DNA of 36,473 nucleotides from Coprinopsis marcescibilis (lineage: Eukaryota; Basidiomycota; Agaricomycetes; Agaricales; Psathyrellaceae), in assembly GCA_004369085.1 (NCBI GenBank), contig ML210337.1, positions 23,437 to 59,909 on the forward strand, written 5' to 3'. A program made the translations under genes and the position numbers. Below the pieces are notes generated by a model. It saw only the letters and a list, made by a program, of their open reading frames with translations, did no database searches and was not told the DNA's origin. Position 1 is the stretch's first letter; the number at the start of each line of letters is the position of its first letter. Shown piece after piece: positions 19,540 through 30,603 of this stretch.

Positions 19540-21300
19540 ATGCTCATCTTTTCTCGTCTGTGCACTTTAGCTACACTGGCAGCCCTGGTCTCAGGTATGC
19601 ACAGCGCATCTCTCCACTCGTCGCACTCATTCACACCTTTATTGCTGTACTAGGCGCCGTCATCGTGCGACAAGAAGAGTCCAAAGTGACTTCTCCGTCG
19701 GCCCATGGCACACCTCACTCAATCGAAGGAAGCCACCCAGATGATGGGCGCACGACCGACTCTGGTGCAATTGCGGAAGCTGCTCGCACAGTTGACCAAA
19801 AGAGTGGTCCTGGCGTTGACGAGCTAGCTAACCAACCTGTCCCTGAGACCGTCACCATTTTAGTCGATGGGCAGACCACTGGCCGCAAAGGCGGTCCCCG
19901 CAGGAACAGACCTGGACGTGGTCGACGTGTCCAGGTTAGGGCACCGGGGGACTACGTTGAAGTCTTTCCGGGCACTGGCACAGGCCCGACTGACAGAGAT
20001 GCCTCCGTCTCTGGCACAGCTTATCTGACATATACGCTCGTGTCCAATGCAACGTATAACATTGATGCTTGCCTGAACTTCTGTGACACTGTTACCGGCT
20101 GTGGTAAGTGTCCTCTTCTCCTGTCTCATCGTACATTGGGCCTAGCTGAGATACTGATATGGTCTTGTGCTTTCAGTGTTTGTCAACCTTTACTACGAGT
20201 TCAACAATTATGGACTCGACTTTGAGGCGAGCGAGCAGAGCAACCTCAAGTGTGCTGCCTACGGAGACATTCATACCGCAGTCGAGAAGACCAATTTTGG
20301 AGGCCAGCAGTCGTACCCCGCCCCTGCGCCCGTCATCTATATACAGCACTCTAGCGGTTATGTTCTCAAAGACCTCGTTGACCCCGATGTCCCTGAGGGC
20401 TACGAGTACGTCTTTGGCCCAATTGGCGGTGCCACCAGCGCTCCAGGCGTGAGTACACGTTATGTCCATGATGCTGTTGCCTCGGTTCTGACATTAACAA
20501 TACTAGTACATGGGATTCGCGTTCCTTGATCGATATGACGTTGACGCATGCGCCCATGAGTGTAACCAACGTGGTGCAGATCCTGCTGGCGGCTCTTGCC
20601 AATTCTTCAACATATGGAGGGCCGTCGTTGATGGCATCCCGACCACCTACAGCTGCGTATTTGTAAGCGACAGGCTCTCGATCATCTAATTACCCATACC
20701 TAACGCATCGGCTTGCTCTTCTTCAACTAGTACTATATCCCGACTGACGCCACCACCGCGACCAACACCGGCCAAGGCAATCTCGCAGTCACCCTCTCCC
20801 GCGGCTACAGACGCATAAATTACGTCATCGACGGCGGGTTCGAAGGCTTCCCATGCGGCGGAAGTTTCTGCTACGCCGAGTCCTACGCCAACTGGATCGG
20901 GACGAGCTCTCCAGGTGGACTTGAAGACGCGCTCATTTTCTACAACACGGGCTACGCACGCACCGGCCACGGGTCTGGCCTCCTGGGCTCTGGCGGAGGC
21001 TACGACGCGCTCCCTGGCACACTCACCCCCGCTGAACCACTCGAGACTGTCTCTGGGAAGCAGTACAAGATCGAGCTTTTCCAGACCAGCTCGTTCAGTG
21101 GCCCGGTTCTGTCTGCCCCTGCATGGTTTGATGTGTTATGGAATGGGAACGTGGTGTTGGAGGTGAGGCCTGGGTATAGTCCTTGGTCGCTCTACAGTGT
21201 GGTTGTTACGGCCACTGGTGATGATGTTCTCGCGTTTCATGGAGGACAAGCCCCGGCTTGGACCTTTTTGGACGATATCGCAGTTTGGTTAATGTACTAG
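19540..21300 (+). CDS. Secreted protein with two PAN-like cysteine modules and beta-sandwich-like C-terminus
   Basis: There are five exons (19540-19594, 19654-20103, 20177-20448, 20507-20662, 20731-21300), giving 500 aa in frame. A signal peptide (MLIFSRLCTLATLAALVSG) ends at the first intron. After a low-complexity, partly basic linker (RKGGPRRNRPGRGRR) come two cysteine modules of apple/PAN style. The first is YNIDACLNFCDTVTGCVFVN (about 155-175) and the second is YDVDACAHECNQRGADPAGG with SCQFFN (about 270-295). The last 190 residues start INYVIDGGFEGFPCGG, recalling jelly-roll carbohydrate-binding modules, and contain many aromatic residues. Similar basidiomycete proteins are often annotated as fruit-body-specific or hypothetical secreted proteins. 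A cell-wall or extracellular-matrix role is inferred, and no catalytic residues were identified. Confidence 0.85.
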
Positions 21301-22257
21301 GTGGTTACTGGTGATAGTGATTGTGATAGTGATTGTGATTGGCTAGGATACTGAATCAGTTTGGGAGCGTGCAGCATACGAGGCGAAAGCGCAGTTTGTA
21401 TTATAGCAAGTCAATTGTATTCACGGTAGCAGACTCGGCGAACACGACCTTTAGTGTGCAAGGACTTTGATTGGGTCTTTGAAGCGTTCGGTGCTGTAGC
21501 CTGAATGAGGGGGTTCTAAGGTGACATGCATCGTACGACCGAGCTTCGAAAAGCACGAGGACATCAAGACAGCAGGAACGTGGCGTGATGTGAGCCTCGA
21601 GTCAGTCGCATGGCCGAGAGCGTAACTGTCAGTGGAGGTGAAGAACCAAGTTCGACAAGGTTAATATTGCTTATAACCTTTCTTGGCTGCTACAAAAGTC
21701 AGGTGAAGGTAATTTTGGACAATACAGCGGTGTTATGATAATGTGATAGCGCACTTTGGTGAGAGTCCGAGGGGCAATAGTGCACAGTGCACACAGGCAT
21801 TCGATGCCCTGCCAGACACACGAAAGCGGAGAATGAGCGCTAAAATATCGCCGCTGGGCCAAGGCGGCGATGTCGACCAATTACAGGCATCGAGCCAGCA
21901 ATGGGCGCTTCCAACAGGGGGGAGGCAATATCGCTTCGACCTCGATAAGACTTAAAGGAGGCATAAATGAGAACACACGAGTACGGCCCTTATGGAGCTG
22001 TTCAGCGCGTACATATGTGATGATCTGCCTTCTCGGCCACAAGTTTCACACTGAAGCCCAATTGAATTCAAAGGGGCCTATAATTATGTCAAGATCGTCA
22101 AGGAACTATTTTCATCGCCACCCGTTCGCCGTCGTTCCCAGGAATATCCGGCCCTAATGTAAGAAGGCTCTCAGGCTCATTAGTGCTTCTCCTCCTCATG
22201 TTTACCTTGTGGCTTTGTATTCTAACTTTAAATAAGTGCGCTGGTATTGTGCGCATG
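21301..22257. other. Intergenic, nothing recognised
   Basis: It opens with a short GTGATAGTGATT repeat (about 21309-21345), then unique sequence. The open frames at 21743-22157 show no codon or motif support. Confidence 0.4.
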
Positions 22258-22449
22258 CTATAGAGCAACTTTGCAGAGTTCTTTGTACCTCCAATTGTCT
22301 ATGAGCTGATCGCCGTTTTGAACGATCCCACACATACCTGCAAAGTCATCGATTGAATGCAAGAAATGAATGTCAATACCAACACTAGACTGAGGTGTGA
22401 CAACAAGCATGAGACAGACAGCCCATTTCACTGCCATTTTTAGTGTCAT
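22258..22449 (-). CDS. Possible small secreted protein, 63 aa
   Basis: This is a single minus-strand frame with a signal-like N-terminus (MAVKWAVCLMLVVTPQSSVG after MTLK) and a short mature part containing two cysteines and several aromatic/acidic residues (IDIHFLHSIDDFAG, NWRYKELCK). An ATG and a stop bound it, but there is no intron, homology or expression support. It could be a fragment of a longer gene or chance. It is listed because short secreted proteins are easily missed. Confidence 0.25.
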   Translation of the reverse strand: MTLKMAVKWAVCLMLVVTPQSSVGIDIHFLHSIDDFAGMCGIVQNGDQLIDNWRYKELCKVAL

Positions 22450-23053
22450 GGAGTGAAGAGAGTTGTCAAGGAAACAGTACTAATAGTAGGCTCATGCAAC
22501 CCACGCTGGCCGCCGCATACATAATATTAACACAGCCTAAGCATTTGTTTTTGGGAACTTTTGAGGATTATGGACTTGGGGAGGCTTCACCTGGCTTCAG
22601 CGACGTGTTTAGCAACGGTCCTTCTGAATGGACATGATCAGTCTTGGAGGAAGGAAGAACAGATTCTGTTGCCAAGTGATGGAGGTTGTTGACGTTCTTG
22701 GTTCAATTCTCGCCATCATAGCTGTGCCTCTCACGTGAGGAACATCAAGGACGGCATATCCGGGCTAACCGCTAAACTGGGTTTTTGGTTCCTTTGTTCT
22801 CGCTTTGACTTTCTCTGCGCTGTCCGCTCCTTGTACCAGTTTCTGTTATGCTGCCAGTCCTTTCTGCCTGAATTTCATCGACAATACACCCCAGAAGCAC
22901 GCTCGTTCAAGCGCAAATCGTACGCTGCCATGTTCGACCGGTTTCTACCCAGAATTTCTGACTTTGATTTAAGATTTCGCCCTCGAGGCCTTATAGAACG
23001 TCTGGACGCTCGAAACTCAACTATTGCACCATTCTCCTCATCGACTGTGGACC

Positions 23054-26000
23054 ATGGAAGCCAGATATGCCTTCCCAGTGGGAAAAGCGCCGATACCAAG
23101 GACGCGGCCTGTAAACACCACCCCAAACTCCAGGGAGTCAAACGCTCTTCGAGCATCGGTTTTGGATGCTGCGATGGAGTTGGGCATTACGAACAACTCT
23201 GTCGTGGCAGCTTGGATGTTTGACAACACGCTGAAGGAGGAGGAAGAGGACGAAGAGGTGTGTACATCCAACCTATACCACGTTGCTGGCGACTTTTGCT
23301 TGCAACCGAGGCCCCCATAAGCGCAGTAGGCGATACACATAACTTTGATGAGGGAGAGGGAACCTCGGTATGGTTGTCCGTGATGTTCGATGGTATTCCT
23401 GTGCCGTCTGACGCGGTTGCCTAAGCCCAGTCGTCATCGCCTCCGAATGATAAACGCGTTACTAACATCTTTTCAGGAAGCCGTCTCGTCCCCGGGACTG
23501 ACCAATCGGTCTTCAGCACCGTCAGAGGAATCAACATCATATCAATACCCTTCGACACCACCGGATATTGCCTCCGGAGCGGGAAAATTGCCTGCAAACG
23601 GAAAATATGGTGTTACCTGGACTCCGTCGACATTCGATGGTTACGATGGAGCCGAAGAAAGCCGGGGGAACATAGCCTTTCCAACTGGAAGCGATCCCCA
23701 GATAACAACACGGCCGACAACTCCAAGCGGTTTCAAGAAATTGAAAAAGAAGAACAGAGATAACGGGTATGACAGTGACGGAGGTTACCTCAGCGAGGGA
23801 GCGAAGAAGATTTCAAAGAAGGAGGCCAAAGCGAAGTTGAAGGAGGAGAAACGTGAACAGAAGGAGGAGGAGCGGAAACGGAAGAAAAGCTTAACGTCAG
23901 TGCTCAAGCCAGGGAAAAAGACGGCAGAAGCATCGGGGTACGAAACCGACGGCGCAGCAAGTTCTTCGAAGAGTCCTTTCAAGTCCATGTCCAAGAAGTC
24001 GAAAAAGGACACAACCCCGAATGACGGTGGATACGATACTGATGGAGGATACGTCTCCTCAGGTTCAAATATGAAGAAGAAGAAGGGATTCTTCAGCCTT
24101 CGGTCGAAGAGCTCGCGCAGCGACCTGCACGAAGAGGTACCCGATATGCCTGTCCCACCCTTGCCCAACGGATATCTTCCTCCCATCGCAGGACGCTTCG
24201 CTACTTCACTCGGCGCACTCTCCCCCGAACTACCATCAATCTCCCCATCTCAACCTCTAACGTTCGAGTCTCTCCCCATTTCTTCATCATCACCTGCATC
24301 AGCAACTCCCCCTCCTCATATTCCAGATATCCCAGATCGTAGCTCCCTAGCATCTGGTGAATCGTCGTCATCGAACCAACAGCGGCCGTCTCTGTTTTCG
24401 ACACCATCACGTGATGACGGCAGTTCGCAGGCACACCATGGTGCAGGGGCTGGGAGTATCTCGACGATAAATTCGAGTATCAACTCAAGCTCACATGGAT
24501 CCAATGGACACTCGGTCTATGAGTCCGCTTCCTCTCAAACCCCCGTTCCAACTGCACCCCCTCAAAGACCGCCGAGATCACCCACCAGTCCAATGACAGG
24601 GTCGTTGCGACCGCCTTTGCCCATTTCGTTCCCCTTGACTCGGGCGGCCTCTCCAATTCCCCCCGTTATACCAGTAACGCCCTTAAACATTTTGAAGAAC
24701 TCTGACCCGTACTCGAGAGGTCCTTCACCTTTGCCCCCTTTCGTTCCTTCGGCATCGCCATATCCTGGTCAAAGTTCCTCATTATCCGACTCCACCTCTT
24801 CCAACCCCAGCCGTGACAACTACATCAACCCTCTACCACCCTCTGCTTCACTTTCTTCTCTCCCTCCGCGTGCGGAAACCCCTGTGCGACCACGACGTCC
24901 GCCAGTTGATGGCTTTGGCCCTCGAAACGCCAGATCTCCATCACCACAACCTCCCACAAACAATTTGCTATCGCCCACTTCAACAACATCACAGACTACC
25001 CTCCGCTCCAGAGCACTCTCCCCACTCCTTGTCCCACAGAATCCAAATTCAGATGTATCGCCGCTGCCCAGTCCCAGCACCCACCGCTACTCTGACATCC
25101 CACCACCGAATCCTCCTCCAATGGGGCCTCTTCCGAGCGTTCCTGTAGCGGCAATGCCACCCGTACAGAGCAATTTTGGTCCACCACCGTCATCGCACCT
25201 GCGTCACCAAGCTGTCGAGAGGCCAAAAGGGCGCGAGTTGAGCGTGAGCATGCAGCCCATCCAACGGGGTCGTGAGGCTCCGTTCCCATCGCGACCTATC
25301 ATTTCACCCCCACCCATTGGATCTTCGACGGATATGTCGGATGCCTATGGTGGTATAGCCGAAGCTCGACCTATGGTTCCACGCTACCCACCGGTTGTCA
25401 ATGGGCTGGGCAGGTTCGCGGGTACCAATTCTGGGACGCCATCACCACCTTCCTCGTCTGCGGGTCCCCCACAGCTGATGAGGAGGCCGTCTACCGCTAT
25501 CGACAGCCCAAAACTCTCTCCTGTCGGGGATGCACCAAGACCAATGATCCAGCAGCAAAGCCATCGTGTGCATTGGGAGGCGGGCCTGATGTCGCCTGCG
25601 GGCAGCGGATCCGGCATACTACCTGTCGCTCAGCGGCCAGGGTACCCCGGTTCTCTATTTGCGGCGGCTCGGCTGGACGACAGTGCCGTAGATGACGACT
25701 ATATCAGTGATGGAGAGGAGGACCTCAGGAACGTCATTGATCGCATGGTGGATGGTAGTGCAGAGGGAAGCGGGGAGAGTGTGTACGATTCTGTCAGCCA
25801 TGGAGACCATGTCCCACCACGTTCGCTTCGCACAACCCAGACTGATCCAGGATACCTCTATTCGAGTACCGACTACATCGTTGGAGAGCCGCCGTCGAAC
25901 GTCCCCGATCGCAACTTGAACAGCTCGTCGCAGCCACCCGACCGAAGGCTGCTGCATCAACGATCGTTCGAGACCAACAGGCGACCAGATCCGAAGCACG

Positions 26001-26257
26001 ACAGCTTTGCAGTCTCTGAGTACTATGGATGGGATGATGCCTCGATGGCTATGGGGAACAGGGAGAGCAGGTGGAGCGGGAGCATCTATAGCCGTGTTAG
26101 CATTCTCGATCCTGATCAGAGCGAGGAGACTCGGGATCGGTTCGTGAGGCGGGTAGAGGCAATGTTGGCTACGAAGGACAGGGAGATTGTACCTCCTGTC
26201 CCCAAGATCCCAGAGGGGGTTGCATTGGCGAATGCGGGGAGCTTGAATAGGTTCTGA
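23054..26257 (+). CDS. Large disordered Pro/Ser-rich protein with GYDSDGGY repeats
   Basis: There are two exons (23054-23257, then 23477-26257 after a 219-nt intron), giving 994 aa. The start at 23054 is preferred because exon 1 (MEARYAFPVGKAPIPRTRP, then SVVAAWMFDNTLKEEEEDEE) joins in frame to EAVSSPGL; the open frame before the acceptor has no good start. The N-terminal third has three copies of a short acidic/aromatic motif (GYDSDGGYLSEG, GYETDGAASSS, GYDTDGGYVSSG) alternating with very basic stretches (KKEAKAKLKEEKREQKEEER). A long Pro/Ser-rich disordered middle with many PPxP patterns follows, which are potential SH3 ligands. The C-terminus is more ordered, with YYGWDDASMAMGNRESRWSG and RFVRRVEAMLATKDRE. 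No known domain was recognised. A cytoskeletal or scaffold role would be a guess. Confidence 0.8.
23258..23476 (+). other. Long intron (219 nt) of the 994-aa gene
   Basis: The donor is GAG|GTGTGT and the acceptor TTTTCAG|GAAGCC. It is three to four times longer than the other introns in the window. The alternative is a separate downstream start in the same frame (ATG at 23448), which would drop the first exon. Confidence 0.6.
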
Positions 26258-27115
26258 GGTGCGGCGGAGGGGGGTGTTGTTTTGCTACCTCAATGTTCAG
26301 GGCATGCGTGTTTCGCGATTATCGTCGGTCGGTTTTCTTGGTTCGTTGGCTTCGACGTGCGTCGTCGATTTCTGTTCGTCCCCTTCTCGACTTCTTGATG
26401 TCGTCGAGTTGTGGTTACACCTTGGCGTCTTATGCTTACTGAGAGTGCCATAGTCTTCCTTTCGCAACTCTCCAGCTCAATAGTACGTTCTTATATAATT
26501 GCGATGCTGGTCTAGTCGCAACCTACACAACATTAGCGCTGTTTCCTTTTCTTATTATTTTTAGGCATTTTATACACTCACTTAGTACTCGGTGCTCACA
26601 TTCATTAACCATCAATTTACTACCTAGTGTCCGCAATATATCTACTCATTAGTCATTCAAACAATATAGTCTATCTTTGACAAGCATTTTCAATTTCATT
26701 AGCTAAGACTTTCAATGTCAAGAAACAGCTTTGCTTAGCTTACCATGTTCGACGAGCCTCACAAGGAGAGGAAGACGAGTAGTGAATCATAAGTAATCGT
26801 AATTTAATGCAAGAAATGAGCTTTCTTACCGTTGTTGAGATGGTCGGAGGACGACCAGCAACGAACGTCGAGGCCTCGAACTACCCCGAACCGGGAGAAT
26901 ATTTGTCTACCGTCATCAGGAAAGGAAAAGAAAAGAAGGAAAAGGTGTAACGTCCGAGGGAGGTTGGGTCTGTGGTAAGTACTAAGCGCGACGTATACAT
27001 ATGACTGGACTTTCACTCACCAGGCCTCTGTTTCCAAGGGCACGTCCATGACCAGTTGTGCGAAACCTGCTTATCTTAACACGCGTATCTGTGTTGTGGT
27101 CATACTAATGTATCA
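26258..27115. other. 3' flank and intergenic, nothing recognised
   Basis: The sequence is A/T-rich after about 26500, consistent with UTR and spacer. No gene is supported. Confidence 0.45.
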
Positions 27116-27123
27116 GTTCAAAC
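27116..27123 (+). repeat. Target-site duplication, left copy
   Basis: GTTCAAAC, identical to 27571-27578. Confidence 0.85.
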
Positions 27124-27570
27124 TAAGGGGCCACAGCGATTGCGACAGCTGAGATCAACCCCCCAGGGGGTGTCGTGAGAACGTAGCGGCATGGGCGGCA
27201 TTGTACCAGCTGCCCACAGCCTGTCTATTGCGGCAACATGGCCATCATCGTTACCTCCGAAATGCAGCTACCACTTTTAAATTACTACTATGTAACATAA
27301 TGCATTCCTGTATCCGCAACTCTGGTGAATAGTGTACAATCTCCTACATTAATAGACTGCAAATCTAGAACCCTAGTCCTAGTCTTGGTCTTGGTTACCA
27401 TTGGTAGAGAGTGAGAGGAGGAAGGTGAAAAGAGAACTCGAAACACGCGACAGAAATGTGATAGGGGCGTGCCATAAGTATGCCTTCATAGACATTTGAT
27501 GGTGGTGATGCATTTACTCGACCCCCCGGGGGGGTTGATTCTCAGCTGTCGCAATCGCTGCGGCCCCTTG
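27124..27570. mobile_element. hAT-type MITE, 447 bp, 8-bp target duplication
   Basis: The terminal inverted repeats are about 48 bp. The left end starts TAAGGGGCCACAGCGATTGC, and the right end, read in reverse complement, starts CAAGGGGCCGCAGCGATTGC; both continue through GACAGCTGAGA and a C-run. The element is flanked by perfect 8-bp direct repeats GTTCAAAC (27116-27123 and 27571-27578). An 8-bp duplication and C/TAAGGGG termini are hallmarks of the hAT superfamily. There is no coding capacity, so it is non-autonomous. The exact target duplication and few TIR mismatches suggest a fairly recent insertion. Confidence 0.9.
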
Positions 27571-27578
27571 GTTCAAAC
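27571..27578 (+). repeat. Target-site duplication, right copy
   Basis: GTTCAAAC, identical to 27116-27123. Confidence 0.85.
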
Positions 27579-28602
27579 CCTACTTCGCTAATCTCGGGCC
27601 AAGAAATTACCAAGTTCGGGTTATGGACATCGTGTCACTACTGTTGGAACTTACGGTAAGTATGTACGGCGCAAGTCAGACTCCTGACCGGAACCACTCA
27701 CCCCTCTGCACAGCCTAATCTAGTTTTACCGAACTGTCTCCGAAGGTTTGCACTTGTAAGTTTGGCCGTGCTTGGCAATGGCCTTTGTAAACCCACTAAA
27801 TACTCCTACTCGGCATGCAGCTTGGCGCATGAATATGCATGAACCGTTGCGTCGAGCCCTCGTCGCTGAATTCAGCAACTTGAAGCAGGATCTCTACACC
27901 CCATCTTTGCTCGCAACAATCTCGTATCCTACCACTTTCTTTTCGAATATGATAATCCACTGGGTACTTGACTATACCGTGTCGCAGTACCCTTCGAAAC
28001 AAGGGAAAGATTTCTGCTATGTTCAACACGGCCCGTCTGCCAGGCTGCTTTACCCCTCGTACAGCCTCCCCTCGCTTATTTCGCACACAGTGTGACAGGA
28101 TGCTGGCGGTCTTGCAACAGCTTGCACTGACACCATTGTTCCGTCTGTTATGGTCTCCCGCGCGTTTCAATCAAGTTTGACATCGGGTTCGCCTCGGATA
28201 TGGATAGTGAGCGCTTAAATGGATAGGAAACATCCCACCATATCGAACACAGAATTAAACTGGCTTAGACGCTGAGTATTCTTTCCAAGCGCCTGTCGAG
28301 CGATCGATGGTGAGCGCCTCTTGTCTGGAGAAGCCATCGAATGAAGATGAGCACAATCTTGTCATTATACTGAATACGGTTTGCAGTAGTTTGGATGTTT
28401 GAAACAAACCCTCTGTCTCCGGATGTCGACCACGTGTTTTCTTGATATTATCCGCGGACCGAGTCGTGACGAGGAACCTAGTTGCATTACCCATGAGCAT
28501 TACCTAGGCTGTGCTCTGATTGGGGCTCCGCCATTATATTTATTCAAGAACTTAAACTTGAGGACTTCTCCAGAGTCCACACCAATCACCTTCTCTTCCG
28601 CT
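27579..28602. other. Intergenic upstream of the TKL kinase
   Basis: Competing open frames exist on both strands at 27772-28180, but neither shows motifs or splice support. The last few hundred bases probably hold the kinase promoter. Confidence 0.4.
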
Positions 28603-30253
28603 ATGAATACTTTCTGGGAGAAAGCTTATTCCAACCTCGTATTGCTACTACACCACTACCTCTGGTCATGGCTCATGTTCGGCTCTTCAGAGAGACCGCA
28701 TATGCAATGCAACAGCGTTCCGACATTAGATGTGCCAACCATCACCATCGAACACGACCCATTGCCCTCGGCTTCAGAACTTGGTGGGGATGAAGGGTTG
28801 CAGGTTCCTGGCTTGATGGTCGATGTAAACCAATCAAGCTCGCTGGAATCACCCAGGTGGCAAGCAGACTTGCACATAATCACCGTTCCTCATCATAGCT
28901 GACGTATGCCCCTATCTATATATTCACAGCATCTACCGCGTCAACTCAGCCATCGGTCAAGGGTCCTTCTCGGACGTCTACCCAGCACAGCTTGTAACAA
29001 AGGGTGTAAAAGTACATGTATGTGTATAAGGCCAATGTACGGAGCATTTCTCCCCGTCTCTTCTTACCAACCTTCAAAGGTCGTTGTCAAGTTCTTGCGC
29101 CGTTTCCCCAATATCTCAAAGGCGGACCTAGCTCAGGTGAGAAACATCGTTCCATGCCTTGGACTCCTTTCACTGACAGGCCTGCGTCGTCATTAAATCC
29201 GTACTACGTAGGATATCCAACATGAGGCCAATGTGCTCAAGAGCCTCTGTCACCCAAACGTATGCTCGTTTTACGGGATTATGGCAGATGTAGGCTCGCC
29301 TGAGATACTCGGAATTGTCATGGAACAGCTCGAGCACGACCTGTTGACCTATGCATTCGAGCATCAAGGCATGATTCCGCACCTTGTGTGTTGTCTGCAC
29401 AGCACTTCTTTTTTGCATCTCTTAATACACGTCTCTCTGCTGCGCAGATTTCCCAAGTATGCCAGGGGGTTCAACACATTCACTACTCCGGCATCATACA
29501 TGGCGATATTCACCCTGTAAGTGCTCAAATCCGACGCCACTGTGTAAATTACTCACTGACTGTCCCATATGCACCACAGGGGAACCTCCGTGTAACAAGC
29601 TCCGGTGTCGCCGTCATCATCGACTTCGGACTTAGCCGATGCGTGCACACCACGGAATACTTACCTACATACCTAGCTCAGCCTCAACGACACGGACGAA
29701 TCTTTAATAACCCCCGGTTCGCCGCTCCCGAGCTTCTCAATACAGACGAAGAATGGCCTTCACCGACAAAGGCAACAGACGTTTTCGCTCTCGCAATGAC
29801 AATGTTACAGGCATGCTATCCAGTCTTACAACCAACAGAGAACCAAAAGCACTCACACTGCGTCCATATTCAAATCAGATCCTCAACCGCGCATACTACA
29901 ACGTCCATACACTAAACGGCACTAGGGACATGTCAATTCCCTACAACCACATTGCGCTCTCGCCCCACCAATTTCGCGTATTGAGATACGCGGCAGCAGG
30001 CCGAAAGCCAATCCTGGACAACTACGAAGGAGTCCGAGAGAAGAAACGTGTAAGAGCCTTGTTGGAGCGATGTTGGGAGACTAATCCCAGCTTACGCCCA
30101 ACAATTGACGTGATTATAGATATTTGGAACGAGGAATGTATTCCAGAGGTGCATCCCCGGACGTTCGACCTCACCGCCGCTGTACGAGGGGTGCTGCTGC
30201 TCCCAATCGTGTTGATACCCCTCGTTGTGGTCGTAGGCCGCGCAACCATCTAG
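28603..30253 (+). CDS. TKL-type protein kinase, probably membrane associated
   Basis: The model has seven exons (28603-28856, 28930-29011, 29080-29136, 29212-29385, 29448-29516, 29580-29822, 29879-30253), about 417 aa. Motifs in order are the glycine loop IGQGSFSDVY, VVVKFLRRF (catalytic lysine), HEANVLKSLCHPNVCSFYGI (alphaC glutamate), catalytic loop HGDIHPGN, IIDFGLSR (DFG), NPRFAAPELL (APE), and CWETNPSLRPT (C-lobe arginine). HRD is changed to HGD, and the usual Lys of the loop to His, while Asp and Asn remain, as in the relic at 165-2061, so this is the same family. An N-terminal hydrophobic stretch (LVLLLHHYLWSWLMF) and a C-terminal one (LLLPIVLIPLVVVV) may anchor it. The exon 6-7 junction (weak donor CCA|GTCTTA) and the exon 2 end (29011 or 29017) are uncertain. 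Expanded kinases of this type in agaricomycetes have no known substrates. Confidence 0.8.
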
Positions 30254-30603
30254 GTCTATCATCAACCGTTGAGTTTTACCCATCCTGTACCAGGCGCCCG
30301 ACGTACAGCTTGATTTTTCTTAACCAAGCGAGAGACTCGAGGATTGCTTTCACTCCGTCTTCATCCGAGAAATAATCATAACAAATCATGATATTGAACA
30401 GTGCGACAGTAAGAACGGGAATCGAGTGGATATGGCAGTGTAAGGAACTGTCAGCGATAAGCATTAGGTTTGTCCGATACAAAACGAATCTGCCAACAGT
30501 CAAAATGCAATGAAAGATAGCCATTAAAGCGGAAATGAATACGAATTAATCTTCCGAAGACCAAGGCGCAACACGAGGTCTAAGTCGTCCAGGGTAGTCA
30601 TAT
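30254..30603. other. Convergent 3' region
   Basis: This is the 350-bp spacer between the kinase (+) and deacetylase (-) stop codons. Nothing else was seen. Confidence 0.5.

Noticed and set aside
24820..25999. Several minus-strand frames inside the 994-aa gene
   Set aside because: Shadows of a Pro/Ser-rich coding region; the sense frame is continuous for 927 codons.
27772..28180. Overlapping open frames on both strands (107 and 124 codons)
   Set aside because: Neither shows a domain, signal or splice pattern, and they contradict each other.
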